DNA of 64,000 bases, taken from positions 20,632,027 to 20,696,026 of the forward strand of contig JBBMOA010000017.1 of the NCBI GenBank assembly GCA_037954235.1, in the 5' to 3' direction. Numbering within the stretch: position 1 is the stretch's first letter; each line of letters starts with the position of its first letter. Below are positions 24,095 to 35,190 of this stretch, in pieces. Made by a program: the position numbers and the translations under genes. The DNA is from Aulostomus chinensis (lineage: Eukaryota; Chordata; Actinopteri; Syngnathiformes; Aulostomidae). The notes under the pieces are model-generated. The model worked only from the letters and a program-made list of their open reading frames with translations. It searched no databases and had not been told where the DNA came from.

Positions 24095-25328
24095 ATGGTG
24101 CTTCTTGAAAATGACTCGGTAAGACAACCAAGTATTTATCTTTATTTTATTCCCTGTTGTTGTTGAGCATGAAACTGATGAAGACATTTTCTGCTTTAGC
24201 TGTCTCCCGCACAATATTCAACACAAACTAAGCTCGTCTGACTCTTTAGCTAGCATGCTAGTTAGAATTTAGCTAACACGGGCTGTGTATTATCAATTGA
24301 TGAAACGTTGCAGTGTTTATTTTAAATGTGACTACTGGAGTCACATATTGTGGCCTTTCTATCCTGGTGATAGATAATTACCTCCAAAATACAGTTTAGC
24401 TCCTAAGTCGTATTTACGTTAAACCTTGTGCTCAATTGATTGTAGCGTCGCATCTACTCAAAGTAAAATGTCTCACGATTAATTAACCTGTTAAATGTAG
24501 ATACCCCTCCTAATATTTTAATGTCAACTATTCTAGACTTTACATTTCAGAAGGAGCCCTCAACGCAGATTAATACTCTGTATGTGGGCTGTAAATAGCA
24601 CGTTTTAGCTAGGCCTGCCTTATCTGACATCTTCATATGTTAGCAGTGTGTCGCAAAATCTGTGGATGTGTCAGGTCATTGTGCGTCATCAGTTGTGATT
24701 AAACCTGATGCCAAAGTGTAAATTTTTAAGCATTATTTTCTGTTTGGTTTTTGCAGTTTCTCACGGAGCTCACACGCTTGTTCCAGAGGTGCAGAACATC
24801 CGGGAGTGTTGTTATCACACTGAAGAAATGTAAGGAGGCTCCCCCGTTAGCCTTTGCGCAGAAAGTTGAGTCAGGAAGTAAAGCAGCAGCAGAATGATCT
24901 ATTTCCTGTTTTCAGATGATGGAAGGACCAAGCCAGTGCCCAGAAAGGGTCACTCAGAGTCGTTCGAACCAGCAGACAACAAGTGTCTCATCAGGGCGTC
25001 AGATGGCAAGAAGAAAATCAGCACAGTGGTGAGCTTTTTGTTGGGGTTTGTGTGGTTTTTCTACCAGATTTTTGACTGCAATTTTTAACTTGGAATTCTC
25101 TTTTATTTCATATTAGGTCAGCACAAAAGAAGTAATCAAGTTTCAGATGGTGAGTCATTAGATTTGGATCTATTGATAAGCTCTACATGATGGGTTTAAA
25201 AGATCCTGTTTTATTAACCTATAAGCTGTGATTTCCAGGCATACTCCAACCTCCTTCGAGCCCACATGGACGGACTAAAGAAGAAAGATAAGAAAAGCAA
25301 AAGCAAGAAAACCAAAGCCACCCAATGA
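24095..25328 (+). CDS. srp14: Signal recognition particle 14 kDa subunit, 5 exons, 110 aa
   Basis: SRP14 pairs with SRP9 on the Alu domain of 7SL RNA and causes elongation arrest during co-translational targeting to the ER. Exons: 24095-24118, 24757-24829, 24916-25028, 25117-25149, 25239-25328; total 333 nt, phases consistent. The start ATG sits in a good Kozak context (AAAC-ATG-G). The protein begins MVLLENDSFLTELTRLFQRC, continues SGSVVITLKKYDGRTKPVP and ADNKCLIRASDGKKKISTVV, and ends in a Lys-rich basic tail (KKKDKKSKSKKTKATQ). The alanine-rich C-terminal extension of human SRP14 (136 aa) is absent. Read in full with no breaks. Confidence 0.97.
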
Positions 25329-26246
25329 GCAAAAGACTCTTCATACAGTACAACCATAGGTACCTTTGACACCTGCGGGAACGGGCGTGGACTTCACTGC
25401 TTCAGCAGTCCCACCCAGCATCCCCTCATTTCAGCCGAGGCGTCAGAGTCACTGGTCATCCTCCCGGTGGCTGCTCCGATATTTTGCCAGCGTTTGCATG
25501 ATAGCGTCTCATCCCTGGCTGTCCGGTGCCATCGGTGATCCGGAACAAGACCCGAGGAGTTCTCGCAACTCTTACTGCACAAATCTAGCCAACTTTATTA
25601 AATCTTTGCCATTTTTGCTTCAGAAACAGGTTATAGAACTGGTTGGGTTACCTCTGGAGCTAAAACCGGTAAGTTCGGTAATTGCCAGATGCTATTTAAT
25701 TTTTAGAGTCCCTATTTATGTTTAATTTAGGAACCGACTGGTGAGTTTTGTTGTTCTGTTTTTAAAAAAAACAACACTTTTTTTTGTTTCAAGGGATTTT
25801 CCAGGTGTTTTTTTGTATGCTTACGCACGGACATTGCGACATACAAGCTTGAAATCACAAAATCAAACCTAATATTTTTTTTTTTTTAAGCATTTTCTTC
25901 AACAATGTCAAGTACAAAGAATATTTTTCCCTTTTGTTTTGGACCTCAAGTCCAGACCAAGCTGTCAAACTGGACATAACATCATTTAAATGTACTGTAA
26001 GGAGCTTCAGTCAATATGGTTTTAGTTGATCTCAAATTGGAAATCATGTTTCCAAATGCCTTGATGGATTTGAATACTTCCAAAAAAAAGTGTAGATTTA
26101 CTGGAAGGCGTGTTTGAGTTGTAGGCAGAGACTGGCTGTAAGTCTAATGTCGTTTCTGTTTCTCACGATTACAAGGCAGCATTTTTTTGTCTCCTCGTGC
26201 GCCCTACATGTGACCTCATGGGAGAGGACCGCAGCAGACGTTCAGA

Positions 26247-26252
26247 AATAAA
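26247..26252 (+). terminator. srp14: srp14 polyadenylation signal AATAAA
   Basis: Canonical hexamer followed by a GT-rich downstream stretch; gives a 3' UTR of about 0.9 kb ending only about 100 nt from the stop codon of the convergent xgb gene. Confidence 0.65.
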
Positions 26253-26370
26253 GTGCTTTGTTACAAAGTCTTCGCGTTATTTTTGTCCGTTCTTATAAAA
26301 TAGCAAACAATGATTGCGGTGTATTTGAGCTGGACACTACGTAGATATTTGTTGGCTGATAGAAACACTC

Positions 26371-29300
26371 TCATAATGCTGTGTTCCTCTTGTCCGGCCT
26401 TTCCTTCGGGGAGACTGCTAGGTGGCGCTGTCGCTCGCTCTCCTCCTGGTACCCTTGCCTCATGAGGGCGGTCACATACTGGAACATGGCCTAGATGATC
26501 AGATTGATTTTGGTCAGAGCCACTTTACAGTAATTCAACCACAAGAGAGTACTAGAGGCTGGTCATTGGAGCAGATGAGTGAAGCTGAGCAGACATGCAA
26601 GCGAAGATTCTCAAAATAATGAGTAATGAATGATGCTGCGAGTAGATGAGTTGTCAGAGCATCTGGTGATAAGTCAAGTTAGGAGCTCTCTGTTAGCCGA
26701 GGATGCTGAGCCTGACGTAACCTGACGTGACAGAGCCGTGTTCCCTGCTCGTGTTCAGTGACATGTAAATGCTCACATCAGTCAAGCATGTGCTGCACTG
26801 GTGTCCCGATGTTACATGGTGCATTTAAGACACTAGTGCAGGGCTGGGGGGGGTTATTACTATCTCATGCCCCGCCTCTTTATCAAGAGTAGTTGGTTGT
26901 GAAAAGTTTGCTTGTTTCTGATTTTGTACAGAAAAAAGTAAATCCTGATCAAGATGGTGCACTTTCACATTTGCAACCTGTTGACTTCAGGAGGAAGCAC
27001 ACAACTCTACGATGACCACAAGAACACTTGAGCACTGGAATACACAAGTCTCAAGTAGAATGCGTACTTCTGCTTTTGGTACTGCAGTAGAGTCAATTTC
27101 TGATACTGTTACTAAGTTAGATTTTGGAAGACTTCCCCTTCTAGCTGAGGACTGTTATATCTGGGTATTTCTACTACTAGTCAAATAAAGGAAGTGTGTA
27201 CTGAGAGCAGTGCCTGTTTAAGGGGTCATGGGTCGTGTGATGTCACCAGACTTCTCTGACTAAAGCCTGACATTGGTCTGAGGGTTCAGACCTACGATGA
27301 TGTGGCATGTCAGTCTGTTATCAGTTCATGATCTCAGACCCTTGATCCCCAGAGCCCAGACTTCCCTATTCCCCATTACTTCCCCCGCTACTTGCCCCAC
27401 TTCCTTCAGGCGCCAGTCATGCGTATGACAAGTTTGATGTTGATCGGATAAACAGTTGTGATAATCGAGCCACAGTCCTACAAATAAATGGTAGCCCGTG
27501 TCCCCGGGGGTTTTCCCAGAATGCCTCTCTGTAAAGCTCCCTCATTAACCCCCGTATGAGAAGACCCTTCACCTTCCACGCCTCCTCCACCTCGGCCGTC
27601 CACCTGTCCTTCAGGATTGGCCTCACCGCACAGATGAACTCTGCCCCGACATACTGGAACACAATGATGAGAGCTGCTCATTGATGGGTCCATGCTAACT
27701 AGGCTAGCTGATGTGTCACTCCTTTGTTGGATGGTGTTTCTGTTTAGTTGTTTCGTTAGCGGGTCAGTTCATTCAGCTGCTGCATTGATTTTCAGGGTCT
27801 GGGCTGATAAAGAGTGCAGCTGAAATTAGAACACGTGTTACAAACAAAGCCCGACACTGAGGGGGATCACAAGGGTCTTACGCTGTAGTACTTAGGCGGA
27901 GCATTGTAGTGATAATGGCTTTTCCCCAGCTCCACAGCCAGGGCCTCCAGTCGCTCCAGCTGGTCCAGTCTGGCAACACTTTTCTCGATGAAAGACATCA
28001 CCCTGAAAGAGAGCGGACCGATCAGTGCGATACCCCTCCGCTGACATTTTCAGCTGCAAATAGGAAAGAACAAATAATTGATTGTGCATCTGTCACAGTT
28101 TTTGATCGTTTTGACAACTTCGAGAAAACACGGCAGCGTGGGTCCCCTGGTCGTGTGCGGGCGTGTCTGTCGTCAGAATGAATGCGTGACCGGTTTGAGG
28201 ATGAATATAAAACAAAGGGTTAGTTGGTTTGCTCGCTCCTCCTGTGTTTCCCTGCCACCGTTTTTACTAATGGTCGCTAAGTGCAGCTGAAGAGCCCTTT
28301 GGCCTTATCGGTGAATACGAGAGCGGCTGGCTCCCACGGGGACGCATTTTGTCGGTGCTGCGACGCAACGCCAGCCTCTGTACCTTCGGGTCCTCTGGGC
28401 AATAATTGGCTGCTTCGGCTTCATGTATGGAGCCACGTAGAGAGGCCTGATGTATGCTGGGAATCAACACACAAGTGGCTGTGATTGATGCTACGAGCTC
28501 TGCTTCAGCGCCATGGAAAGCAGCATCATTATGACATGACCCGAGGTGGTGCACGTCTCCACTCATCTGGTGATCTGTGTCTCGTACTGTACCGAACGTG
28601 ATACGGTTGGATCGCGGGTTTTTGCTCCAGAGGTGAATATTTTTCAGGGTTATGCACTGGGGGCGCTCCTCATGAGTATTCAAATTAATCTCACTGATGA
28701 GCGTAGTAAGACGCATCTCCCTGTATCAGAGACATCCATCTCTTCTTGTAAAACTATTTAACAAAGGTCCACATGGTTAGGTTGACTGATTGCCCCCCCC
28801 CCCCCCCCCCCAAAGGAGTCACCCAGCTGATGGTCCTCACACAGTTGGGGCCATCATGGTCATTGCAGATAAAGACCTTGCATTTTTATCTCAAAATCTA
28901 TGAAAGCAACTTGAACATATTAATTAATATGAGAAATTTGAAGTGAATTTTTTTAATGAGTTTCATTGAAAATACGAGTAACAATAGACGCCCACTTTTG
29001 TTGGAGTGCGGCAGTGCCGCATTATTTACAGTATTTTATTGTGTGTGGTTCAATAACACAACAGCCAGGCAACGCGGCCCCTGGGAAATCTGCTCTGTCC
29101 CAGTGATTCTGGCTGTGACCTCCAGATCTTCTTCCCACACCTTTGGGAAGTTTTAGCCACCACAGTTGTGATGCTCCCATGATTTAAAACGTGCGCAAAT
29201 GCTATTTAGCCTCTGCAGGAAACAGAAATGATGCCACAGCGACAGGTGCAGTCTTCTTACAGACACAGAGTGATGCTGAAGTGACGGGTGAACTTTGACC

Positions 29301-32300
29301 TGCCGGATAGTGAAATGCTCTCCTACAGTGTGTGCTGGGGGCCACTGACCGTAGGCCGTGCGCCCTGAGTTCCCGACTGGTCCGCAACCTCTCCAGGTCC
29401 TTGACATCTCGGAACAGGAAGAACACATCCTTGCATTCGGGATGGGTCTCAAACAACCTGTTACCAAGACAACGTTACAAGCAGCCATCCGTGAACGTCA
29501 GAAAAGAGTGGGCTGTCATATCCCCCCCCCCACACACACACACCAAAACAGACCTCCACTGAGCTTCCTGTTGAAGGAACCCTGATGGTTCTACAAGAAC
29601 AGCTTGTGTGTAATTAGAGGCATCTCTCTTTCATCCTGCAGCCATTGTCTCCACCAAACTCTGAATAGAGAACTGATTGTCTGATGGTGGACTGATACTT
29701 CCTGTCATCGCTGCCATGCCCGCTGCGGTTTCACACCCAGCAGCTGTAATCAGTGAGTGGCCATGATGGATCTGTGACCTAAGCGGAACCGCCTCACCTC
29801 ACCGCCACCTTCACGTCTGATGTCTTACTTATAGCTGCTCCTGCTAGGCTAGGCTAGGCTAGGCAGGTTTTCACTCTTTAACCTAACCTTAATCAATATT
29901 CTTAAACAGAGTGTTTTAGCATGCCACCATTCAATCTGAATGCCCCCCCCCACACACACACACATACACACACACACCTCCTGCGGAGATTGCTGCCATG
30001 AGTTAGATAGGCAGATGCTGCTGTTGCCTCCTGTGGATGTGAGCTGAAAATTAAGGTTACTTCTGGATTTAGAAGTCAGAGTTGCAGGAAGACTGATCGG
30101 CTTGTAAGACACAGGTACCTACAGGTATGCAAAGGTACCTACAGATACGTACAGGTATGCACAGGTACCTACAGATACGTACAGGTATGCACAGGTACCT
30201 GCAGGTACGTACAGATACCTACAGGTACGAACAGGTACCTACAGGTATGCACAGGTACCTGCAAGTACGTACAGGTTCCTACAGGTACATTCAGGTACCT
30301 ACAAGTACCTACAGGTACGTGCAGGTTCATTCAGGTACCTACAGGTACGTGCAGGTACATTCAGGTACCTACATGTATGTGCAGGTACATTCAGGTACCT
30401 ACATGTACATTCAGGTACGTGCAGGTACATTCAGGTACCTACATGTACGTGCAGGTACATTCAGGTACATTCAGGTACCTACATGTACGTGCAGGTACAT
30501 TCAGGTACCTACATGTACATTCAGGTACGTGCAGGTACATTCAGGTACCTACATGTACGTGCAGGTACGTTCAGGTACGTGCATGTACGTGCAGGTACAT
30601 TCAGGTACCTGCATGTACGTGCAGGTACATTCAGGTACCTGCATGTACGTGCAGGTACATTCAGGTACCTACATGTACATTCAGGTACATGCAGGTACAT
30701 TCAGGTACCTACAGGTACGTGCAGTACATTCAGGTACCTACAGGTACGTGCAGGTACATTCCAGTACCTACATGTACATTCAGGTATGTGCAGGTACCTA
30801 CAGGTACGTGCAGGTACATTCAGGTACAATGCAAAATTTTTGGAGCCGATGCTGACACCGATATTTTAGAGAAAGTAAATTCAGATATGAATACATTAGC
30901 TGAAATATATATTTGATTTTTTTCAATGAGGTATCAAAAAGTTGAAGGAAGGATCATTTACAGTATAAAAATAAGTTTCCAAAAAGATGATCATCAGCAC
31001 TCTGAAGAGGAACTTCATATTTTAACTTCAACTTGACTGTTAATGGATTTTTGGGAACGCTTCTGACACTAAAGGTCGTACAAAAACAGATACAAGAGCT
31101 TACTTTTGATTAACTTTAAGTATAACTACTTTAGGCAATATTCATATTGTCTAACATAGACATCAGTGCACTGAAATAATAAAAAAATAGTCATCGTATC
31201 ATTGTAAATACATTTTTATCCAGCCATTTTTATAAAGGCCGATATCAGCTGATGTTATCAGCCACTCTGCTGTATCAGTCAGGCTCAAGTTGCGAGGTGA
31301 AAAACAAGCGAGCAAACATGAATAGTAAGTGGATGACACGGGTGTTGTGCACACTTCAAACTGATACCGGCTACAAGATGGACGATCTGATCTGCAACAC
31401 CGACCACTAATCAGAAATCATCTCGTGGGTGTGGCAGGCAGGAAATAAGAAGGTTTTTCTGCGCTGCTGACAAGAGGAAGAAGCCACATGTTTTCAAACC
31501 CAAGTGCCCTCGTGAATAAATGAATCAGCCGTCCATAACATGTTGGTTGACGTATAGAGGTGCTGTCGTGGGAAGCTCCAGCAGCTGCTGTGAAAAGCTT
31601 TGTGCCCTTTGAAAAGTAGATCAAGCAGAAAAATACAATATATTGACAGGACCAGTAACTTCGGCACTTAAGACGTGAGTCTGACGCAGCCGGGGAGCTC
31701 ACAGAAGCCTTGCAGGTCTCACGACGTGACACAAATCAACCATGGAAAGCTTTCGATGACTGTTTCCTTATCTGATCTTTTTTTTTTAGAGCAAAGCTAT
31801 ATGAAGTTTCCTCAGGGGAGACGACAGTGAAATGTGCTTCCTCACTAGTCCTCTCTCCTGCTCACCAGCATCCTTGATGAGACAACGGGGGACATCCACT
31901 GCTCTGTTTCCCATCTCGCACCAGAAGCATGGACCGTGCTGCCAATTTCTCTCGAATGTGTTCGCATGTTTTGGAAATACAATGTGGTTCTGTATTACCG
32001 AAGAGGAATTTTAATTGGCGCTTCATCAAGCTTGTATTCAGAGCTGTCTCATCAGCAGGAGCTCAGCTGGAGAATCCTCATTCATATACATTTGATAAAA
32101 GGATGAGAGTGATGGCGTTTCCCTCTGCTGTCGCTGTTCACTTATGAGATACGAGCCCTGACAGCCTGGGGGCCCCGGGGGTGGCCCTGACCCACGAGCG
32201 GCCTATATATTTCCAGGCGAACACGCTAAGGTCAATCTCCTCAACTGTTGAAGTCACGATGGGGACACATGGCATTAATTGGGCTTCTTGCCCTGCGCCC

Positions 32301-33076
32301 GGTCCATCCACCCATGTCTTCATCATCACATTCCCAGTCACGTGCTCATTATTGCCCAAAAGGCTCGCTGGTTTCTTTCATTGTACAGTACTACAGCAGA
32401 CCTGGAGCTGTGTATCCTTATGTAATAGTGCTAAGATGGGATGTCAAGTGATAAGAGGGGAGGAGGGAGTTTGCCTCAAGCTTTGAGTGTGTCAGAGGCA
32501 GAGTGGAGGGCGCTGGTGGGGGTGAAAGGATGCTGGATGTATGAAAAGGTCAAGCATGATGCATCATCAATCCTACTGGTGGGTCGTAGGTCAGCGGGTC
32601 ATGGCACACTGAAAACTTCTTAAAACCATCATCTCCGGTACAGACACCATGTAAAAACTGTATTTAACACCTTTTAGGTTGTTTTTTTAGTCTTTTTTCA
32701 GCTGTATTATAATGTAATTTAATTAACATTTAGGCAACATTTTGCAAGCATGTCCACATAATTCTGTTTTGAAAAGAATTAAAAGATTCCTCAACTTTTC
32801 TGATTCTTCAGAGCCAAAATATGTCCTTAATTTCATGCAACAAATACTTAGCATGCAATTAAAAAAAAAAAAAGTTGAGGAGGCTTACTTGACAAATACA
32901 ATAATGCCAACTTTTGCTATGTCGTCCCGGATAACTTTCCACGACTCCTTGATCATCTGGATGTGATCCTCGCTGGGATGCGCAGCAGCGGCAGCAGCGG
33001 CAGCAGCGGCAGCATCATCTGTATTCCTCTCTCCAAACTCTACTTTCTCTGCCAGACCTGATATCGCGCAGCCCAT
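26371..33076 (-). CDS. xgb: Globin X (GbX), membrane-anchored globin, 5 exons, 205 aa
   Basis: Minus strand exons: 33076-32889, 29457-29350, 28002-27882, 27653-27573, 26490-26371; total 618 nt, all phases fit. The N-terminus MGCAISGLAEK carries Gly2/Cys3, the myristoylation/palmitoylation signature reported for fish GbX, followed by an 11-Ala run (residues 22-32) before the globin fold. Fold landmarks: IKESWKVIRDDIAKVG (A-B helices), LFETHPECKDVFFLF, distal His96 in RAHGLRVM, proximal His128 in GKSHYHYNAPPKYY, and FQYVTALMRQGYQEE in helix H. Intron positions correspond to B12.2 and G7.0, shared by vertebrate globins, plus two extra introns in the E and H helices as in GbX genes. The last exon was found by looking for helix H; without it, read-through past the GTGAAG donor at 27572 makes a false C-terminus ending at 27417. 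GbX has been linked to redox/nitrite chemistry and neural expression; that role is family knowledge. It is absent from mammals and birds. Confidence 0.95.
28003..29349 (-). other. xgb intron 2
   Basis: Phase-2 intron, donor GTCAGT at 29349, acceptor CTTTCAG ending at 28003. It contains a C-run near 28794-28812. No other exon or gene was recognised. Confidence 0.7.
30110..30828. repeat. GGTAC-rich minisatellite, 10-bp period, about 720 bp
   Basis: About 72 tandem copies of a 10-bp unit close to CAGGTACNTN. The 5' part mixes units such as ACAGGTACCT and ACAGGTATGC. The 3' part shows a roughly 30-bp higher-order pattern of CAGGTACATT, CAGGTACCTA and CATGTACGTG. The array holds many GGTACC and TGTACA palindromes. 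Because the unit is 10 bp and lacks stops, several frames stay open, producing long spurious ORFs rich in Gln, Val, Thr and Tyr. One 9-bp unit near 30721 shifts the register by one base. Confidence 0.95.
30829..31275. mobile_element. Possible degenerate non-autonomous DNA transposon segment
   Basis: Starts GGAGCCGATGCTGACACCGA and ends with GGCCGATATCAGCTGATG, with AT-rich sequence between. CCGATATC-type words at the two ends resemble non-autonomous DNA elements common in percomorph fish, but I cannot align a consensus. The left end abuts the minisatellite. Confidence 0.35.
32982..33015 (-). repeat. xgb: GCN repeat encoding the poly-Ala run of globin X
   Basis: GCAGCAGCG-type triplets on the plus strand read as GCT/GCC codons on the minus strand, giving 11 alanines between the acylated N-terminus and the globin fold. 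The frame is intact. Confidence 0.9.
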
Positions 33077-33438
33077 TCTTCATAAGAAAAAAAATAGATC
33101 CAGAAATGTATATAGAAAAATTTAAAAAAAAAAATACGGTGTCGTTAAATGTGCCGGAGTAAATCTGGTGTTGCTGGCATCTGGTGGTAAGACCGTAGCT
33201 GTGGAGCTACACTGGCGGTGGTGGACCAGCGTCGGGTGATATACTGAAAACGTGCAGATTCCTGTGACCTGTGCAAAATAAAATCCCCTACTTGGTTAGT
33301 GCGAGTGTGTACGGTGGGCTTTTATTTTGAAGGATTTATGTGTTGATATCCGGTGTAGGTGTGTTGTTCTGACGCATCTGATGAAGGCAAAGATGAACGC
33401 GTTTGGAGCAGATGTAGCGCGCTCCTCCAGGCTTGTCG

Positions 33439-33439
<1 letters not shown>

Positions 33440-33516
<77 letters not shown>
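33440..33516. repeat. (CA)38 microsatellite upstream of xgb
   Basis: Uninterrupted CA dinucleotides, 364 bp upstream of the xgb start codon. Confidence 0.95.
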
Positions 33517-33518
<2 letters not shown>

Positions 33519-33861
33519 GAAAGCAGAAGTAAGTCATTATAGCTCACTCTTTGTTTTTACTAACCTGACACATAACTAAAGGAAATCTGCTTTTTATAGT
33601 CAAATATAATAACTATGTTCATTGTCTATATTTACATATCCACTTATGCAGATTAGCTGATTGGTACCTGCAGCCACACCAACTCCGTGAGATCACCGGT
33701 AATGACAATAACACATTAAATCTGCATGTATCAGAAATGTCTCCCATCAAATGGTTATTGGTTGTTCCACAATGTATTTGCACATTTTTCCCTTTAATTT
33801 TTTTTTTTTGTTGGTTTGGTTGTTTGATCACATTTTTAATAAATACTGAATTAATTTTCAT

Positions 33862-33877
33862 TATATATATATATATG

Positions 33878-33916
<39 letters not shown>

Positions 33917-33921
33917 GTGTG

Positions 33922-33953
<32 letters not shown>

Positions 33954-33970
33954 TATGTATGTATATATAT
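33862..33970. repeat. (TA)n/(TATG)n low-complexity tract
   Basis: TATA-type dinucleotides with scattered TATG and TGTG units, about 110 bp. Confidence 0.95.
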
Positions 33971-34160
33971 GGGTCTGAAGACAGAGTGAGTAGGACCTTG
34001 TGCATATAGAAAAGCCTCCTGAGGCAAATTTATAAATAAATACATTCTGATTTGATTCGAGGAAGCAGAAGGTGAAGTCATCACATTAAAAAATGAAAAA
34101 ACAACATGCAAATATTTAAATTACACTATTAAAGAAGGCCTGGCTATTTTTTAACAGGAA

Positions 34161-34198
34161 TTTATTCCAATGCTACCATATTTACAGTAATATTTATT
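34161..34198 (-). terminator. plekhg3: Candidate plekhg3 polyadenylation signals
   Basis: Two AATAAA hexamers on the minus strand (34193-34198 and 34161-34166), about 1 kb past the plekhg3 stop codon. Another lies at 34542-34547, so the exact 3' end is uncertain. Confidence 0.45.
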
Positions 34199-35190
34199 CT
34201 AGTTCATACAATACCTTAAATTTAAAAATACAAATATGGTTTGACCTTTTTTTAAAAAAAATAAAACAACTTAAGTCCAACAGCTCAGATCTCTTAACTT
34301 AAAAAAACCTAAATAAACCCAGATCTAACAAGCCTTTCTTAGATGTGAGTGTCTCTAAATCTTGGATATAAACTCTGTGCAGCTCACAGTCTTTAAGAGG
34401 TCCGACTGTCCTTGATTCCTTGTTTCTAGAGAAGACACGAGTGGAAGTAGGACTAATCCCTCGTATCCATCCTGTAATATTAATATTATTTTCAAATTCT
34501 GTTACACATGGATACATCGCAAACAAGTTACCATTTCTGTTTTTATTGAAAATAACTTCAAGTATGAAAGAATATATTTTCTGGAATGGAAAAGCAAAAA
34601 AAAAAAAAGAAAAAAAAAAAGGGTCGCTACTTGCTTCGTATGTACATGAGGCCGATCTCAACCAAGTTTTCCGTTTCATAAATAATATCAAGGAAATATA
34701 CAACATATTGATAAAAAATAAAGCTCCAGTGACGATGTGAGGAAACAGCTACAATCGGTGCGGAAACCAATGTCGGTCCAACGACAAACAACAGGTTAGA
34801 GGAAGGGAACTCTTTGGTGTGCGTTCAGAGTCGTGGCTGCCAGCAGAGCTCTGCTGAGGTCCGGTTGGTGTGAGGGGTTGAGAACCGTGAGAGTTATTAG
34901 AGCCACTAGTGGGAGCCGAGCGGATGCATAGACTTCATCTTCACTCTGTAGCAGGGGACTATTTACACATGTACACCAACTTTGTATTTTACAGTGTGGA
35001 AAAATACCCAATGTACAAATATTGCAATGCACCTTTTTAAAAACAACATACTTCCCCTTCGAGGCAGCGGCCAGTAAAAGCCCATCCCTTATATTTGTGA
35101 CTTCTACATCACCGGGTGAGTTGAGGAGGATCTAATAACTGCCAGGTTAACTTCTCTGCTCCTGAATATAAAAACAAACAGTTCATGTGT

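Larger units (their letters stand above)
29458..32888 (-). other. xgb intron 1
   Basis: A 3.4-kb intron, donor GTAAGC at 32888, acceptor GTAACAG ending at 29458. It holds a short CA tract near 29950-29978, the minisatellite at 30110-30828 and a possible degenerate transposon segment right after it. No embedded gene was seen. Confidence 0.7.
33077..34160. other. xgb-plekhg3 intergenic region (xgb promoter side)
   Basis: Both flanking genes are on the minus strand. About 1.1 kb separates the xgb start codon from the likely plekhg3 poly(A) signals. It is dominated by a (CA)38 tract (33440-33516) and a (TA)n tract (33862-33970). No ORF of interest. Confidence 0.6.

Noticed and set aside
30127..30855. 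A 242-aa ORF rich in Gln-Val-Thr-Tyr, with two further overlapping frames
   Set aside because: It is the translation of a stop-free 10-bp tandem repeat; all frames stay open and no family is recognisable.
33296..34111. Cys-Val and Tyr-Ile repeat ORFs
   Set aside because: Translations of the (CA)38 and (TA)n tracts.
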